Source of the DNA: Codonopsis lanceolata
Lineage: Eukaryota > Streptophyta > Magnoliopsida > Asterales > Campanulaceae
Direction: 5' to 3'
Length of the DNA: 64,000 bases
Assembly: GCA_013146195.2 (NCBI GenBank)
Contig: CM028384.1
Span: forward strand, 73,011,990 to 73,075,989
Below are positions 1 to 11,867 of this stretch, piece by piece. The notes below the pieces were generated by a model. It saw only the letters and a program-made list of their open reading frames with translations. It searched no databases and was not told the DNA's origin. The position numbers and the translations under genes are program-made. Each line of letters starts with the position of its first letter. Position 1 is the stretch's first letter.

Positions 1-382
1 AGAACGCCACAATAGGGATGGATATCCTATTGATAAGTTCGGGTCTCGATTACTTAGCCTCTCACCAAATAATCACAAGTTTAATGAAGAACAAGGAGGT
101 TTTGAAAAACACTCTAAAACTATATTAATCAATAATCAGAAAATTGTATCCAAAACAAAAACCCACAACCCTTATTTATATAGGTTGTGAATCCTAAACC
201 TAAAAGTAAAGAAAAGGTCTAAGTAGAATCATCTTAGGAAATTACTTAGAATCAACTTAGGAAAATAAATAAAATCATCTTAGGAAACTACTTAATTTAC
301 CTAATCTATGTAGGTAACAATTAGGTAAGTTACCTAATCTATTTAAGAAACATAAATCCTCAAAAATAAGGAAACTCTAACA
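1..382 (-). mobile_element. Partial LTR (copia-like) at the window edge
   Basis: Read on the minus strand, this segment starts TGTTAGAGTTTCC at position 382 and runs off the left edge of the window. A purine-rich AAAAAATGGGAT lies immediately before it, as expected of a polypurine tract next to a 3' LTR. A TATA box (TATAAATAAG, about 171-181) sits some 200 bases into the LTR. The TGTTAGA start and this promoter layout are typical of plant Ty1/copia LTRs. The other end and any target duplication are outside the window, so solo LTR and 3' LTR cannot be told apart. Confidence 0.55.
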
Positions 383-1155
383 ATCCCATTTTTTGTAAAA
401 GCCTAATTTTCAAAGTTGCATTTTGGCCCCCTAAAGTCTTCTTTTAGGTGTTAAAAGCTTCCAAAGTCATTGTATGACATTAGCGAACATTTCTCGAGTC
501 TTCAAGTCAACTTCCATGAAATATAAGACTTCACAAGCCATGTTTGAATTTGTAGAGTAGCCATTGTAATAGCATGAATCTCCAATAAATCCACGAGTTA
601 AGTTTGTATAGAACTCTTGAATCTTCCAATCATACTCTATGCATTTTAGAACCCTTGAACCTCGATCCATACTCATATGAACCCTCGAACCTTGATCTAC
701 ATGCTTCCAATGCCTCTCCTTTGCTTGTGAAAATCTTGGTTCGTGGTTCGTGGTCAGAATCATATCACCTCTCATTTCCTGGGTTTAAGATAACAAAATG
801 TACAAACCAAATATGCTTAAAAAATTGAGGTGCAAAAAGTGGAGCTGCTTGGTTTATACTTGGAAGAAAATTTAGGTTTGCATATTTTTTCTTGTGCAAT
901 TTGAAATTTCCCATCAGTCTCTCAAAGTGGAACAATAAGAAAGATGTAGTAATAAATTCAATTAACAGTTGTTGGAGATGGGAGGATTCTCATGGTTAAC
1001 TTGCCAATCACAGTCAGTCAAAAATGGTGGCTTGGAAACAGGTGAGAGTTTAAAAATTTTCACATGAAAAAAATCGTTAGTGAAACTTTGCAATATAAAA
1101 CTGTATATATGAATAGTGAACTTACGATGCCTAAATTGCGGGTGTCGAAACTTAC
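383..1155. other. Unassigned AT-rich sequence
   Basis: Nothing here can be assigned to a family. If the LTR at 1-382 is a 3' LTR, this could be internal retroelement sequence. A 102-residue minus-strand open frame (467-775) shows no retroviral or other motif I recognise. Just before the antiporter fragment a short CTTACGATGCC string occurs twice, about 35 bases apart. Confidence 0.4.
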
Positions 1156-1647
1156 GATGCCTTTAGTATCATGCTCATATTTGCTGTTATTTTCATTGCA
1201 ATCACATCGCCAATGGTAAAATTCATGTACAGGCCATCTCAGAGATTTGCAAATTTTAAGAGAACCATCCAACATGCTAGACCTCATGGAGAACTCAGAA
1301 TACTTGTTTGCCTTTACTATCAAGAACACAGCCCATCTATCATTAATCTTATTGAAGCCAGCAACCCTAGCCATAAAAGCCCCATTTACTTATATGTTAT
1401 CCACGTCATTGAGCTTATAGGGAGAGCTGCCCCGATTTTCAATGCTTATCCCCATGGAAAAACAACTTCTTCTCAATCCAATCAATCTGATTGCCTGATA
1501 AATGTTTTTCGGCTATATGAGAATCAAGATGAAGGCATCATGTTGTACCCTTTCACATCCATATCACCTTACGAAGCAAAGCATGACGAAGTTTGTGGAT
1601 TTGCCTTAGAAAAGAAGGCATCCCTATTGATTATGCCTTGTCAATAA
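1156..1647 (+). pseudogene. Truncated CHX-type cation/H+ antiporter fragment
   Basis: About 160 codons match the middle of plant CHX (monovalent cation/proton antiporter, CPA2) proteins. They cover the end of the last membrane helix (IFIAITSPMVKF), then the cytosolic region with FKRTIQHARPHGELRILVC, SIINLIEASNP, HVIELIGRAAP and INVFRLYE. Full CHX proteins have roughly 800 residues with about 12 membrane helices followed by a long cytosolic tail. The whole transporter core and the end of the tail are missing here, and the frame stops just after LLIMPCQ, where the family continues. Homology extends a few codons upstream of the first ATG, so that ATG is not a true start. In living plants CHX proteins move K+ or Na+ across endomembranes; this piece cannot. 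It is most like the CHX15-type group, but the subgroup is uncertain. Confidence 0.75.
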
Positions 1648-2110
1648 GCTCATGACCTCATATGCATCGTAGGTATCCATTAATACTATACGAATAGTGT
1701 GTGTGTGAGAGAAAAAGCGTGAGAGAGAAAGTGGGTGGAAGAAGAAAATGAATAAACTTTTTGTCATTCCTAACGTGACTGTGAAAGAGAGAAAAAGTAA
1801 GACACCTTTTTTCATTCCTAAAGTCTAATATTTACACCGATGCCCAGATTTTGCATTGCGATGTCTAATTTTAGGCAGGGGCTTTGTGCGAGCCTTTTAT
1901 TCATTAAGGGTATTTTCGATATTTTACCTCTAAAAGTGTACTTCACCGGCTGAATAAAAAGAAAGTGGACCGGAGAGGTTATAATATCACCAAAAGGTAC
2001 CGGCTCGGTTATCACTTTTTTTTTCAACCAGAAAAAGTAACTTTTGGTAGCAAAATGACTATGATACCCTTAATAAACCGTAGGTGCGCTACGAAGGTTA
2101 TTATTTTTGC
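1648..2110. other. Intergenic, no gene seen
   Basis: Low-complexity sequence with GA/GT-rich runs (about 1695-1800) follows the antiporter fragment. A GAAAAAGTAA-type string recurs in a few places. No coding signal or element ends were recognised. Confidence 0.4.
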
Positions 2111-2222
2111 ATCGTGGTTCATCAATTTTATTACATTAATTTTTACACAGCGGTTCAATAGTTTAATTGCACCACGATTCATCAATTTTATTGCATTAAT
2201 TTTGCACTGCAGTTCAATTAGG
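2111..2222 (+). repeat. Degenerate minisatellite, left half
   Basis: About two units of a roughly 60-base repeat are built from GGTTCATCAATTTTATT, CATTAATTTT and CGGTTCAATAGTTTAA blocks. The same family in the same orientation resumes at 27147-27322, directly beyond the end of the gypsy LTR. This suggests that the whole retrotransposon nest lies inside one earlier repeat tract. Confidence 0.6.
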
Positions 2223-2489
2223 GGTGTAAATCGGAACCACCGAACCACGGAACCAAACCGAACCAAACAAAACTAGTCGGTTTGGTTCGGTTTTGGTCAA
2301 ATACGGTTCAATTTCTGTTTCAAAAATTGGAAAAACACGCAGTTCGGTTTGATTTACGGTTCTTGGTATCGAACCAAACCAAACCACCATATATATTTTT
2401 ATTTATTTATTATATAATATATATTATATTACATTTATTAACTATTTTGAACATTTGATTTATTCATATATATATATATATATATATAT
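2219..2489 (+). mobile_element. hAT-like terminal fragment and AT-rich tail
   Basis: The segment opens with TAGGGGTGTAAATCGG and continues as an alternating GGTTCGGTTTGG / CCGAACC-rich stretch that can fold on itself. This style of terminus is common for plant hAT-type non-autonomous elements. It is followed by AT-rich sequence and a (TA)n run at about 2467-2489. No matching opposite end or 8-bp target duplication was found, so it is a fragment. Confidence 0.35.
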
Positions 2490-2600
2490 TGAAAGGGTGA
2501 AACCTTGAAAATCCTCATCGGCATAACTACGGGACCCACTCATGATAAAAGCCGTTAGCAGGTTCAACGAGGCAGCCGAGCCAATGCAAGCTTGCCGAAA

Positions 2601-2780
2601 ACATTTCATAGAACAACTAAGCCGAGGTAAGGAGCAAACGAGATCCACGACCCTCGACCCACTCGGCCTCGGCATCAAAAACACTTCGCAGAGCAACTTA
2701 GCCGAGGAAAGAGACGAATGAGACCCACTGCCCTCAGACCATTCGGCCTCGGCAATAGAGTCAATGATCATCAGGCCTGA
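2601..2780 (-). repeat. Degenerate 90-bp tandem duplication downstream of gypsy pol
   Basis: Two adjacent units of about 90 bases start at 2601 and 2691. They share ACTAAGCCGAGG / ACTTAGCCGAGG and CACTCGGCCTCGGCA / CATTCGGCCTCGGCA blocks. They lie between the end of pol and the truncated end of the gypsy element, where Tat-like elements have a non-coding region. CG-rich CCGAGGC motifs recur. Confidence 0.5.
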
Positions 2781-2879
2781 CAGGAAGCTTCCCAATCATC
2801 TCTGATAGGTCTGCAGTGGGTGACAGCATGCTATATTAGCACTACCCTGGCTTATGCATAATATCGTTTGAGTTTATCC

Positions 2880-4280
2880 ATGTTGAAAGGCTGAACAAGA
2901 TCTTCCCATCTTGTTTCTGAGGGATACTGCACCTCCTGACTATATGTGTATCACTAGGTAGGGGCCCATCCATGGAGATTTTCATTTTCCTCAACTGTCG
3001 ATGTAACTTGGGGGTTTTTCTCGAAGTACAAGATCACCCACTTGAAAGTTTCGGTCTTTGACCTTTTTGTTAAATGCTCGAACGATTCTTCTCTGGTATG
3101 CTCGTGTGTGTTCTAAAGCCAATAGTCGGCGTTCATCTAGGAGAGCCAACTCATCATGTCTTTGTCTGAGTCAATCCATTTCGGCTATGTCTGCTTCCTT
3201 CATTACTCTTAATGAATGAATTTCAATCTCAATCGATAATACGACTAACATGCTGTAGGCCAGGGAATATCGTGTAGCTCCAGTAGGTGTGCGAACCGAT
3301 GTGCGATATTCCTAAAGGGCTAGTGGTAATTTATCAGGTTAGTCCCTTCCGGTTTCAGCCATTTTTCTGATAATGTTTTCAAGTGTTTTATTAGTTGCTT
3401 CGACTGCCCCATTGGCTTGTGGTCGGTAAAGTGAAGACTTGTGTTTCTATACTTCGAATTCATCTAGACAGCGATTTACTTCTCTTTTAAAGTGTGTACC
3501 ATTATCTGGGATCATCTTAAACGGTACCCTATATCTGTATATGATGTTGGTTCTGAGGAATTGTGCCACTTTCTTGGCGTTCAGTACTCTGTTGGAAGTT
3601 GTTTCGGCCCATTTGGCGAAGTAATCGGTGACCACTAAAACATATTCATGACCGTTTAATCCTTTGGGGGTGGATTTGTCATATGACGTCAATTCCCCTT
3701 GTTGAAAAGGACCAATGAGAGATAGAGTTGTAAAGTATATGTGGAGGCACATGTTGTAGGTTGGCAAAACGCTGGCATTTTTTGTAATGGCGTACCCATC
3801 GAATGCAATCGGTTTCGAGCGCGCTCAAATAGTATCCTTGTCTGATTGCTTTCTTGGAAAACATATGTCCGTTCATGTGTTGTCCAGAAGTTCTACCATG
3901 CAACTGATCCATGACTTTTTCTGCCTTTGTTTGGTCTATACATAAAAGGTTTAGACCCTGGTAGTGTCTTTTGAGAAGGCTGCTCCGCTAATAACAAATT
4001 GTGCAACCCATTGTCGAAAAGCGATTCTTCCTTCTTATCTAAGTTGTCTGGATATTTACCCTCGTTAAACAAATTCCAAATGTCCAAATACCATGGTTCG
4101 ATATCTGTTTCTAAAGCTGTGATGATTGTGAAACAGTAGGCAGGTGTGACCTTTTTCCCTACTACAACAGGTTGTACTGTTATGTCTGATGTAACTTCGA
4201 CTAATGAAGCCAAAGTCGCTAATGCATCGGCAAATTCTGTTTCTGTCTCGTGGCAGAAAGTATAATGATATGTCATCAAA
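2880..4280 (-). pseudogene. Gypsy integrase region (broken)
   Basis: Read on the minus strand, this is a gypsy integrase in several broken frames. Its zinc-binding part (about 3912-3760) has CIRWVRHYKKCQ, where the first Cys of the usual C-x2-C pair is replaced. The catalytic core follows with RGIDVI, then VLVVTDYFAKWAE, then DNGTHF near 3490, where the usual Ser before DNG is Pro. The glutamate-containing NGAVEATNK lies near 3400. The C-terminal part has ERRLLALEHTRAYQRR and FQVGDLVLRK. Integrases of this kind insert element DNA into the chromosome; the stops and lost zinc ligand show that this one does not work. Confidence 0.8.
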
Positions 4281-5069
4281 CCCTTGGGCCAAAGTGGTCA
4301 GACCGACATGATATAGCTGTAGGTGGGCATGATACTGCTGGACCAATGAGTAGTATCCCCATGCCGAAGCTTTGTTTGTTGGCAGCCCCATCAAAAAATA
4401 GTTGTCACTTTGTGTTATGATTTGTGATTTCAAAAATGCCTTCATCTGGAAAATCTGGTTCCTCGACATTTTTTGTCTCTAATGGCAAATCTGTTAGGTG
4501 GTCTGTAATTATGCTACCCTTGATTAACTTAAGAGTAGCATATGTGATGTCAAATTCAATTCGCTGAGCAGAAAGGACTATTTGGCTAGCCTTCTAGAGA
4601 GTGATGGTTTCCTAAAGATGTATTTTATTGGGTCAATTCTGGATATAACTTTGACTGGTCAAGCTTATAGGTAGGCCTTGAGCCTTTGTTTTACCCATTC
4701 TAAACCTGTGCAGCTTTTGTCTAAGGCTGAGTATCTAAGTTCACTTCCTTGTAATTTTCTGCTCACGAAGTATATGGCGTTTTCTACATTTGAGTCTTTC
4801 TTTTCCTATGCGGCTCCGATTGCAGTGTCTGTAACGGTGAGGTACATCAGTAGAGGTTTGTGTGTATAAGGAGGAGCTAGTGCTGGAGGGCTAGCTAGGT
4901 ATTCTTTGACTTTCTCAAAGGCGAGCTGGCATTCTGTATCCCAGACGCTGTCAGTATCTTTCTGTAGCAATTTGAAAAGTGGTTCACACATGTATGTCAG
5001 ATGTCTGATGAAACGACTGATGTACTGTAATCTGCCAAGGAAACTTTTGACTTCGCTCGGAGTCCTTGG
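4281..5069 (-). pseudogene. Gypsy RNase H region (broken)
   Basis: This part continues pol after reverse transcriptase. Near 4990-4806 it reads as the start of a retroviral-type RNase H (CQLAFEKVKEYLASPP, then LLMYLTVTDTAIGA). Further on, about 4470-4280, WGYYSLVQQYHAHLQ comes from a later segment. Frames change repeatedly and stops interrupt them. The role in an active element is removal of RNA from RNA/DNA hybrids during reverse transcription. Confidence 0.65.
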
Positions 5070-6203
5070 TTATGGTATACCTGTGATGGGTTTCACTTTT
5101 ACAGGTTCTATCTCAATTCCCTGCTCAGTTACCATGAAACCTAGCACTTTTCCTTTGGTGACTCCAAAGGTGCATTTGACTGGGTTGAGTTTCTGGTGCT
5201 TGCGTAACTTTCCAAAAAATTTGTGAATGTCTCTGATGTGGGCATCATATGTTTCATCTGAGTGAATAATCATATCATCCACGTATACTTCTATTTTTTT
5301 GTGGATCATGTCATAGAATAGGGCAGTAGCAGCCCTCCTATATGTAGCCCCAACGTTTTTAATCTCAAATGGCATAACTATGTAGCAGTATGTCCCCCAA
5401 GAGGTGATAAAGGATGTTTTCTCCTGATCGGCTTTTGCCATTTTGATTTGGTTGTAACCGAGCATGCCATCTACAAAGGATCTTACTTTGTGGGATGCTA
5501 TAGCGTCTACCATTATGTCAATGTTTGGTAATGAGAAGTCATCTTTCGGAGATGCTCTGTTAAGGGCGCGAAAGTCGACACAGATCCGAATCTTTCCATT
5601 GGGTTTCGGTACTGTTGTAATGTTTGATAGCCAGATTGGGTATTCAACCACCCGGTTAAAATTGACATGTAGTTGTTTCATGATCTCTTCTTTCACTTGG
5701 AGAGACCATTCAGACTTGATTATGCACAATTTCTGTTTTACTGGCTTAACATCAAGGTATGTCGGAATTATGTGTTCAAATATGGTTGGATCCAATCCAA
5801 ACATGTCTTCGTAGGACCATGCAAACACATCTGTGAGTTCGGTCAGCAAACTGATCAATGTTGTTCTGTTATGTCCTTGCAGATAACTGTTTATTCGGAC
5901 TTCTTTGATCTCATTGTTCAGCCACAGATTTATGACAGACAAGTTCGTGGCATAAGGGTAGTTGGTTATTTCTTCAAGGTTTTCGGAGGTAAGATCCTTG
6001 ATGTGGGTGTCAGGAAGTGGGCTGGTAAGTGACCAGTCCATGACATAAGGGATATGAGGGGGTATGGTGTATCCAAAACGATCAACCAGATCCGTAGTAG
6101 TCAAGAGAGGTCTTGTGGTGATGTACCAATTCTGCAGTGGACTATCTATGATAACCACAAATTCCGCTAGTGGTTCGACATAGTCGGTGTTTCCATAGAT
6201 CAT
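5070..6203 (-). pseudogene. Gypsy reverse transcriptase region
   Basis: This is the longest surviving open frame of the element (377 codons). It starts with the segment between protease and RT, then has WSLQVKEEIMKQL, ICVDFRALNRASPKDDF, YNQIKMAKADQEKTSF, WGTYCYIVMPFEIKN and the catalytic YVDDMI near residue 310. The LNRASPKDDF and QEKTSFI forms are those of Ty3/gypsy RTs, particularly the Tat/Ogre-like group. The frame is cut on the upstream side by the LARD inserted at 6245, which separates it from gag. The start given is only the first ATG in a fragment. Confidence 0.85.
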
Positions 6204-6240
6204 TCACAGGAAGCTGTCTCCCATGAAGTCACTATCGAGC

Positions 6241-6245
6241 AATGT
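6241..6245. repeat. Target-site duplication of the LARD, left copy
   Basis: AATGT directly precedes the left LTR of the LARD. The matching AATGC follows the right LTR at 19274-19278, with one transition between them. The 5-bp size fits LTR-retrotransposon integration. Confidence 0.65.
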
Positions 6246-7404
6246 TGATGTGTTATAATTTACCTCGCAAGTGCACGAATCAACCGAAGTATAGTGGTGC
6301 AGAAGCAAGGGTTCGAACCACAGAGATTTGAGTTTTGATTAAAGTAAATTCAACTAATCTTAACAAAATAAAGCAATTTATAAATAAATGGGGTTTTGGT
6401 TTTAATTAAAATAAACTAATTTAACAAGTGAGATAAGTCAAAGTTTGTAAAAACGCCTAAGAATTAGGATTCACTTGTATATCCATCTTATGTTCGTTTA
6501 TCTTATGTATCAATTAATTACAGGTTTGTTCACTAATGTAAAGGATTGGGACGCACGGAGCAAGATTTGCAACACTTAGTACTCCGCCTTAACTGTGCTT
6601 TCTTGGTTCGTCTACACAGCAAATAAGAGTCCATTAAGCACTCTAAGAACTAAAGTAATTAAGAGTTCAATCAATCCTCTTAAAAACATACGTAAACCTA
6701 GATCTAACCTTAACCCGATCAGGAAATCAAAGAAATCTATTTATCATTTTAGATTGACCAATATATAACTCACGCACAATCATGCATCTTATTAAAACCA
6801 AGAGCCATTATGCAATAGTTTCAATGTAGACCAAAGATAATCTAAATTGATAAATAATAATTAATTGAATAGAAATTAATAATTAGAACAAAAGAATTAA
6901 ATACATGTTACCTCAAATTCCTAGATTATGAGGTTAGTTTCCCATAATTGAATGTACAAAACCTTGAACCATTCTTAAAGAATATTTCTTTATAGACAAA
7001 GAAATATAATATAGAACCCCTCTCCCTTTTTCTAACCTAAAAAGAGTCTATTTATACTTAATAATTATACAACAACTAGGATAAAAGGGATATAAAACAA
7101 TAAAACCCTAAAAGAGGCTAAAGTGCGCCGCACGTTTCTTCCTTGCAAAAGTGGAGTGGCTGATTTTTTTTTTTTTGATAAAAGCTGATTTTCAGCTTTT
7201 AGACTCCAAGATTCAGTAATTTGCACTTTAGTCCCCAAAGTTTTTCAATTCAGTATAAAGTACTTATATTTTGCACAAATCTTCCCCAAGTCCCTGAAAC
7301 TATAAAACAACACTAAAACAAGTATTAGACAACAAAAACCTCGAGAAATAATAATATTTAAGCCGAAATAATAGCCAATAAATGAGTATAAAACTCATTC
7401 ATCA
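6246..7404 (-). repeat. LARD 3' LTR (left copy)
   Basis: This 1159-bp LTR corresponds to 12853-13303 plus 18541-19273. Recognisable shared blocks include GTTATAATTTACC at the left end, TTCAACTAATCTTAAC and CCTAGATCTAACCTTA in the middle, and ATAAATGAGTATAAA at the right end. The right copy has a short extra segment (about 13031-13042) and numerous substitutions. Confidence 0.85.
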
Positions 7405-10400
7405 AATACCCCAAAAATTAGATTTTACTCGTCCTCGAGTAAAACAAAATAAAACTTATAAATATAAAAAAAACTAAACTAAACTAAACTAAAATAAAAG
7501 AAAAAATATTTTTTTTCTTTCCCAAGTCAAAGTTTAAGCATGGTACCATATATTGCCTCAAAGAATGATAAATAGCAACACATAACCACAAGTCTAGATT
7601 TTCACTCAATCATCATCAATATCACTTATAAATCTCCGTGAGTGTGTGTGCAAACAATTAATCGATTATCTCCAAACTTAGAGAGTTTTATCAAGCTAAG
7701 CACAACATTCATTCCCAAAATATTTCAATAAAAACGTGTACATCACAAAACATGCAACATAGCATCAATAACCGGTTAACAACATGAAGAGAGATCGTGC
7801 TAGTATTCAAGTGCTTATACATACATCTCATGCACTAATTATGTATGAAATACAATGCTCTCAAGTCTCAATTACTTATAATAGCTAAAATTATGCAAAT
7901 AGTGTGAGCTATAACAAGATATGTATATAATTTCAAACAAGGGTCAAATCAACTATGTCTCCAAACCATGTCAACTAACACAAACACAAGTGGCAACTAG
8001 AACAATATGTCTTTATTAAGCTTGTAATGTAAGGCCAAGGTGAGGGGTAACAAATAAAAGAGATAAGAAATTACAAAGTGAGAGAGTAAGAATATTCTTT
8101 TTCTCCCATACAAATCACTCACATTCCTTCAACAACCCCCAAACTTGGACTTTTGGATTGCAGAAGATATCAAATCATCAAATAAATTTTCTTCCCAATG
8201 ATCTTTTTTCCTTGCTTTCTTTCTTTCTTTTCTATTTTTTTTTCCTATTTTTCTTTCTTGAAGGGCATATGCATTTTTGAATTTTCGCACCCTTTTCATT
8301 CTTTTTTTACATATATTTTTTTTTCTTTTTCGATACAAGAAATCATTGAGGCTATTTTTGAACTACATCAACCATCATAAAGACATCATTCCCAACTCAA
8401 TCCTACTCTCTCAAAGGATAGGCAAAGCGTATAGCTTTAGGGTTAAGTTAATGTGGTTAATAGAAACGAAGTCGAATGGGGATCGATGTGTGCTTAGCAC
8501 GCGCCATTCTTTTTAATAAAGCTCAAAAGGGGACACTAGGGAATAATATAGAAAGGGATGGAGAGATAAATAAGCTAAAACGATCCAAAGATGACCTAAA
8601 TCAAATCCTAAATACCACAAAGTTCATGCTTTATTTTCAAAGAAATTCAACAAAGTTTCAAATCATTCCTAACCTCAAAGTTTTTTTAAAAAAAAACAAG
8701 CTCAACAAGCATTTCACATAAGCATTCACTAGAAAAGAGGTAGGGAAAATCAAAACTTAAATGCACACACGGTTTGAAAGTGTGCTTGAGATATATTAGC
8801 AAAAGAAGTCTAACAGATCTAACTTAGCATGCAATCAGCCCTAAGTCGCAAATATAATACAACAATCATGTAATGACAGTTGTTAAAAATGCTCATGACC
8901 ACTTAAAATAGCAATGTCCAAAGGAATGAAATGTGCACTATAAACTCAATAAAAATACTCAAATTCTTTAATAAATCAAGTTATGGTATTTTTGTGCTAA
9001 GAAAAATTGGAGATAAAAAGTTCCATCAACTAGACCAAGCTAAAGTACATAAACAAGTTTTCATACATCACTATTAACAAACATGTTATCATTGGCGGAA
9101 GTAACCACACCTAAAATAAAAGACTCGAAAATCTTTCAAAATTTTCTATTTTTTAATTATAACACTAAAACTAAAATAAACTAACTAATTAAAAGAAAAA
9201 ATAAAAATTAAACTAGATAGAAAATAAATACAAAAATAGGTAACAGGTAACAGATAACAGGGCCACTCTCCAAATATAACATTAAAATCGTAAGGCAATT
9301 CCACCCCCAAACTTAAATCTCACATTGTCTTTAATGTGAATGAAATAAAGAACAAGAGGTAACAAATAATTCATCTAGCATGGCAATTGGGGCAGGCTAC
9401 TGCAAGCAATACAGGCATAATAACCCAACTCACAACACATAATCATTTCAAGAATCCCAACCCACAGTTTAAATTATTCAAAATAATTCTAACCACCAAA
9501 ATAATTCCGTACTAACAAACCTGCCTCTCATAATCATTAAAGCACACAAACTGCCCAACATATCTGAATAGCAATATCCAACAAATCAATTTTCAAATGG
9601 AATTTAAGAGGAACCAAACCCATACCGCACCACAATGCAGTTCTCAAAATATTAAGTATATCCAAATTATACTAATCAACAAAATTTCTGCACGATATTT
9701 AAACCAACATGGAACTTTGACTTAAACAAATTTCCAACCAATTATAAAACCATTACTATCCTAGCAGAAAATAACATCCTTAAATTCAAGTTTCTACATT
9801 TCAAAAATCACATGGATGTACTTAGAGTAGAAAAATCAATTTTTAAAATTTTCACAACCAAAATGGTTTAGAGCATCAAATTCTAGTTCAAAGCCATTTG
9901 CACAGTGAGAATCCAAAAGAAATTCATTTTAAGTAACCCTTCCCCATTGTAGAACAAACACACAACGCCACCCTTAATTTGACTAAGAATTAAGAGCGCA
10001 CGGGGCTGCCCATTAGGACTCAACTTTAGAACAGGGAACCTAGATTTTTTTGAAAAAATAATCAATTACCAGACCATCATCAGCTAACAATTCACCAGAA
10101 AATTCCAACATTTAAATTAAAAGATATCACCAATTTAGTCAGATATAACCAGAGTATACCACAACAAGTTTCTGCACAATACTCCCACATTCAGTATTCA
10201 CAAAAATGGATACTTACACATTGACCAACTTTACCCAAGTGGCTATTTGAATTTGAAAGCAACAATTTTTTTTATAAAAAATAAATTTACTACCGTTTGC
10301 TCAACCTCATTATCAGTTACTTTCACCGGGAATAACTCAATTTTTTTAAAAAAATTTCTAATTCTATAGAAGAAGCAGGAAACACCATAAAAATGAGAAA

Positions 10401-10650
10401 GCACAGAACCAGCCGCAATTCACCAAAATCAGTTTGAATCTGATTCAAATATAAGCACAAATTTCAATTACCAGAACATGGAAATTCAAAAGTTCCCAAT
10501 AATTGAACTAGAAAAACAGGAATTGCAAACGGGCAACAAAGTTTTAGGCATTGATTTCAGAAATTTCAACAGTTAACCCAACAGAATACCACCATAGTTG
10601 AACACTTACTATATCACCAATAAACCAGAGCATACTTATGAACAAATTTT
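7405..10650 (-). other. LARD internal non-coding region, left part
   Basis: This is AT-rich, apparently non-coding interior of the LARD. Next to the left LTR is CCCCAAAAATTAG (the polypurine tract when read on minus), then a perfect 9-bp hairpin (TTTTACTCG, 4-base loop, CGAGTAAAA) at 7423-7444. A CT/T-rich run lies at about 8195-8335. Open frames at 8129-8721 come from low-complexity sequence and have no domain. Confidence 0.65.
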
Positions 10651-11290
10651 CAGTAACAATATTCTCCGATCGCAGAAAATAAATCAAAAGAATTGGAGAG
10701 ATCTTACTTGAATTGCTGAAATGGGGGAGTTTCCAATTTCAAGATTGAACTCGAAATTTAGATGAAGCAGGGGCCGGCTGAAGTAGGCACATTTGGGAGA
10801 AGGAGGCGACTTTGGAACAAAAGCGACCTGGAGCAGTGAGTTGGCCGGAGATGGAAGATGGTGCCAGAGGTAGCGCTGGAGCAGGGAGAACGAACTGGGT
10901 TCGCTTGGCGTTGAGGGAGAAGGATATAGATGGGTATTTGACGGGAATTCACCGGAGAAGAGAGAGGACGCGACGCTTCATCTGGAGGCAGAAGAACTCG
11001 GCAAGACATGGAGGGCGATGGCGATGAAGATGGTATGGCTTGGACGCTGCTGGGTTTGGCCGAATCTGAAGGAGATCGGAAAAGAATGACGACGGCGTTG
11101 CTGGGCCGACGGCTGGAGAAGATTCAGCCAGAACTGAGAGAGGAGATGCGTGATGCCGAACTGAAAGAGAGAAATAGGTTTGGTGATGGTGGATGGGGCA
11201 GGATGAGGGATTTGATTCCCTGATTCAAGGTGACGCCGACAGCTTTGGGTTTGTAATTCTTGACACAGTGAGAGAGGTGAGAGATGAGAG
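10651..11290 (+). other. GC-rich gene-like island inside the LARD
   Basis: The base composition changes sharply to G-rich, with GGAGATGGAAGATGG and similar purine-rich repeats. Short open frames overlap on both strands, but none has a domain I recognise. It shares TTCACCGGAGAAG (10948-10960) with the interior of the MULE at 24167-25869. It may be captured 5' gene sequence, but its source is unknown. Confidence 0.4.
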
Positions 11291-11867
11291 ATCGATTTAT
11301 GCTTTCAATAAACTGGCAGTTTTGACATGGCGTGGTTAAGCGGTCGCTTAGCCCACGGGACCAAGCGATGTGTTGAAGTTGCCCAGCGTACTGTAAAATG
11401 CGCGTTAGCTTAGTCAAAATGACTAAGCAAGCGCTTAGAAAATTACACACAGCCTCCTTGCAATTAATTAATTCTCGATTTCAGTCATAATTTAGTCCTT
11501 TACTGACGATTGAATCCCAAAATTTGATTTTTCAGCAGCCTAATACCTGTTTAAACTAAAAACAAAACAATACAAAAACTAAAAATAAAACTATTAAATT
11601 TTAGTATATAAAAATTAAATACATAAATAATAATAATAATAATAATAATAATAATTAAGCGTTAGTATATAAAAAAATACATAAAATAAAAATAAAATAA
11701 AAAAATCTTTTTGTGAGAGTGACACAACTAACACTCCCCTATAAACCTATAAACTCAGGGAGACTCTAACGAGTGACTCAAAAAGCAACATAATAAATAC
11801 AAAGAGATAAGAGTTAGAAATTTTTCTAAGTTATAGTTGTTAGCTTGACTTAAATCCTCCCTTTTAA
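11291..11867 (-). other. LARD internal region with short palindromes and a TAA repeat
   Basis: Small inverted motifs based on AAGCG/CGCTT occur at about 11335-11440 (for example TAAGCGGTCGCTTA). A (TAA)n run is at about 11627-11655. No coding signal is seen. Confidence 0.5.

Noticed and set aside
8129..8721. Lys/Arg-rich and Phe-rich open frames
   Set aside because: They come from CT/T-rich low-complexity sequence within the LARD interior.
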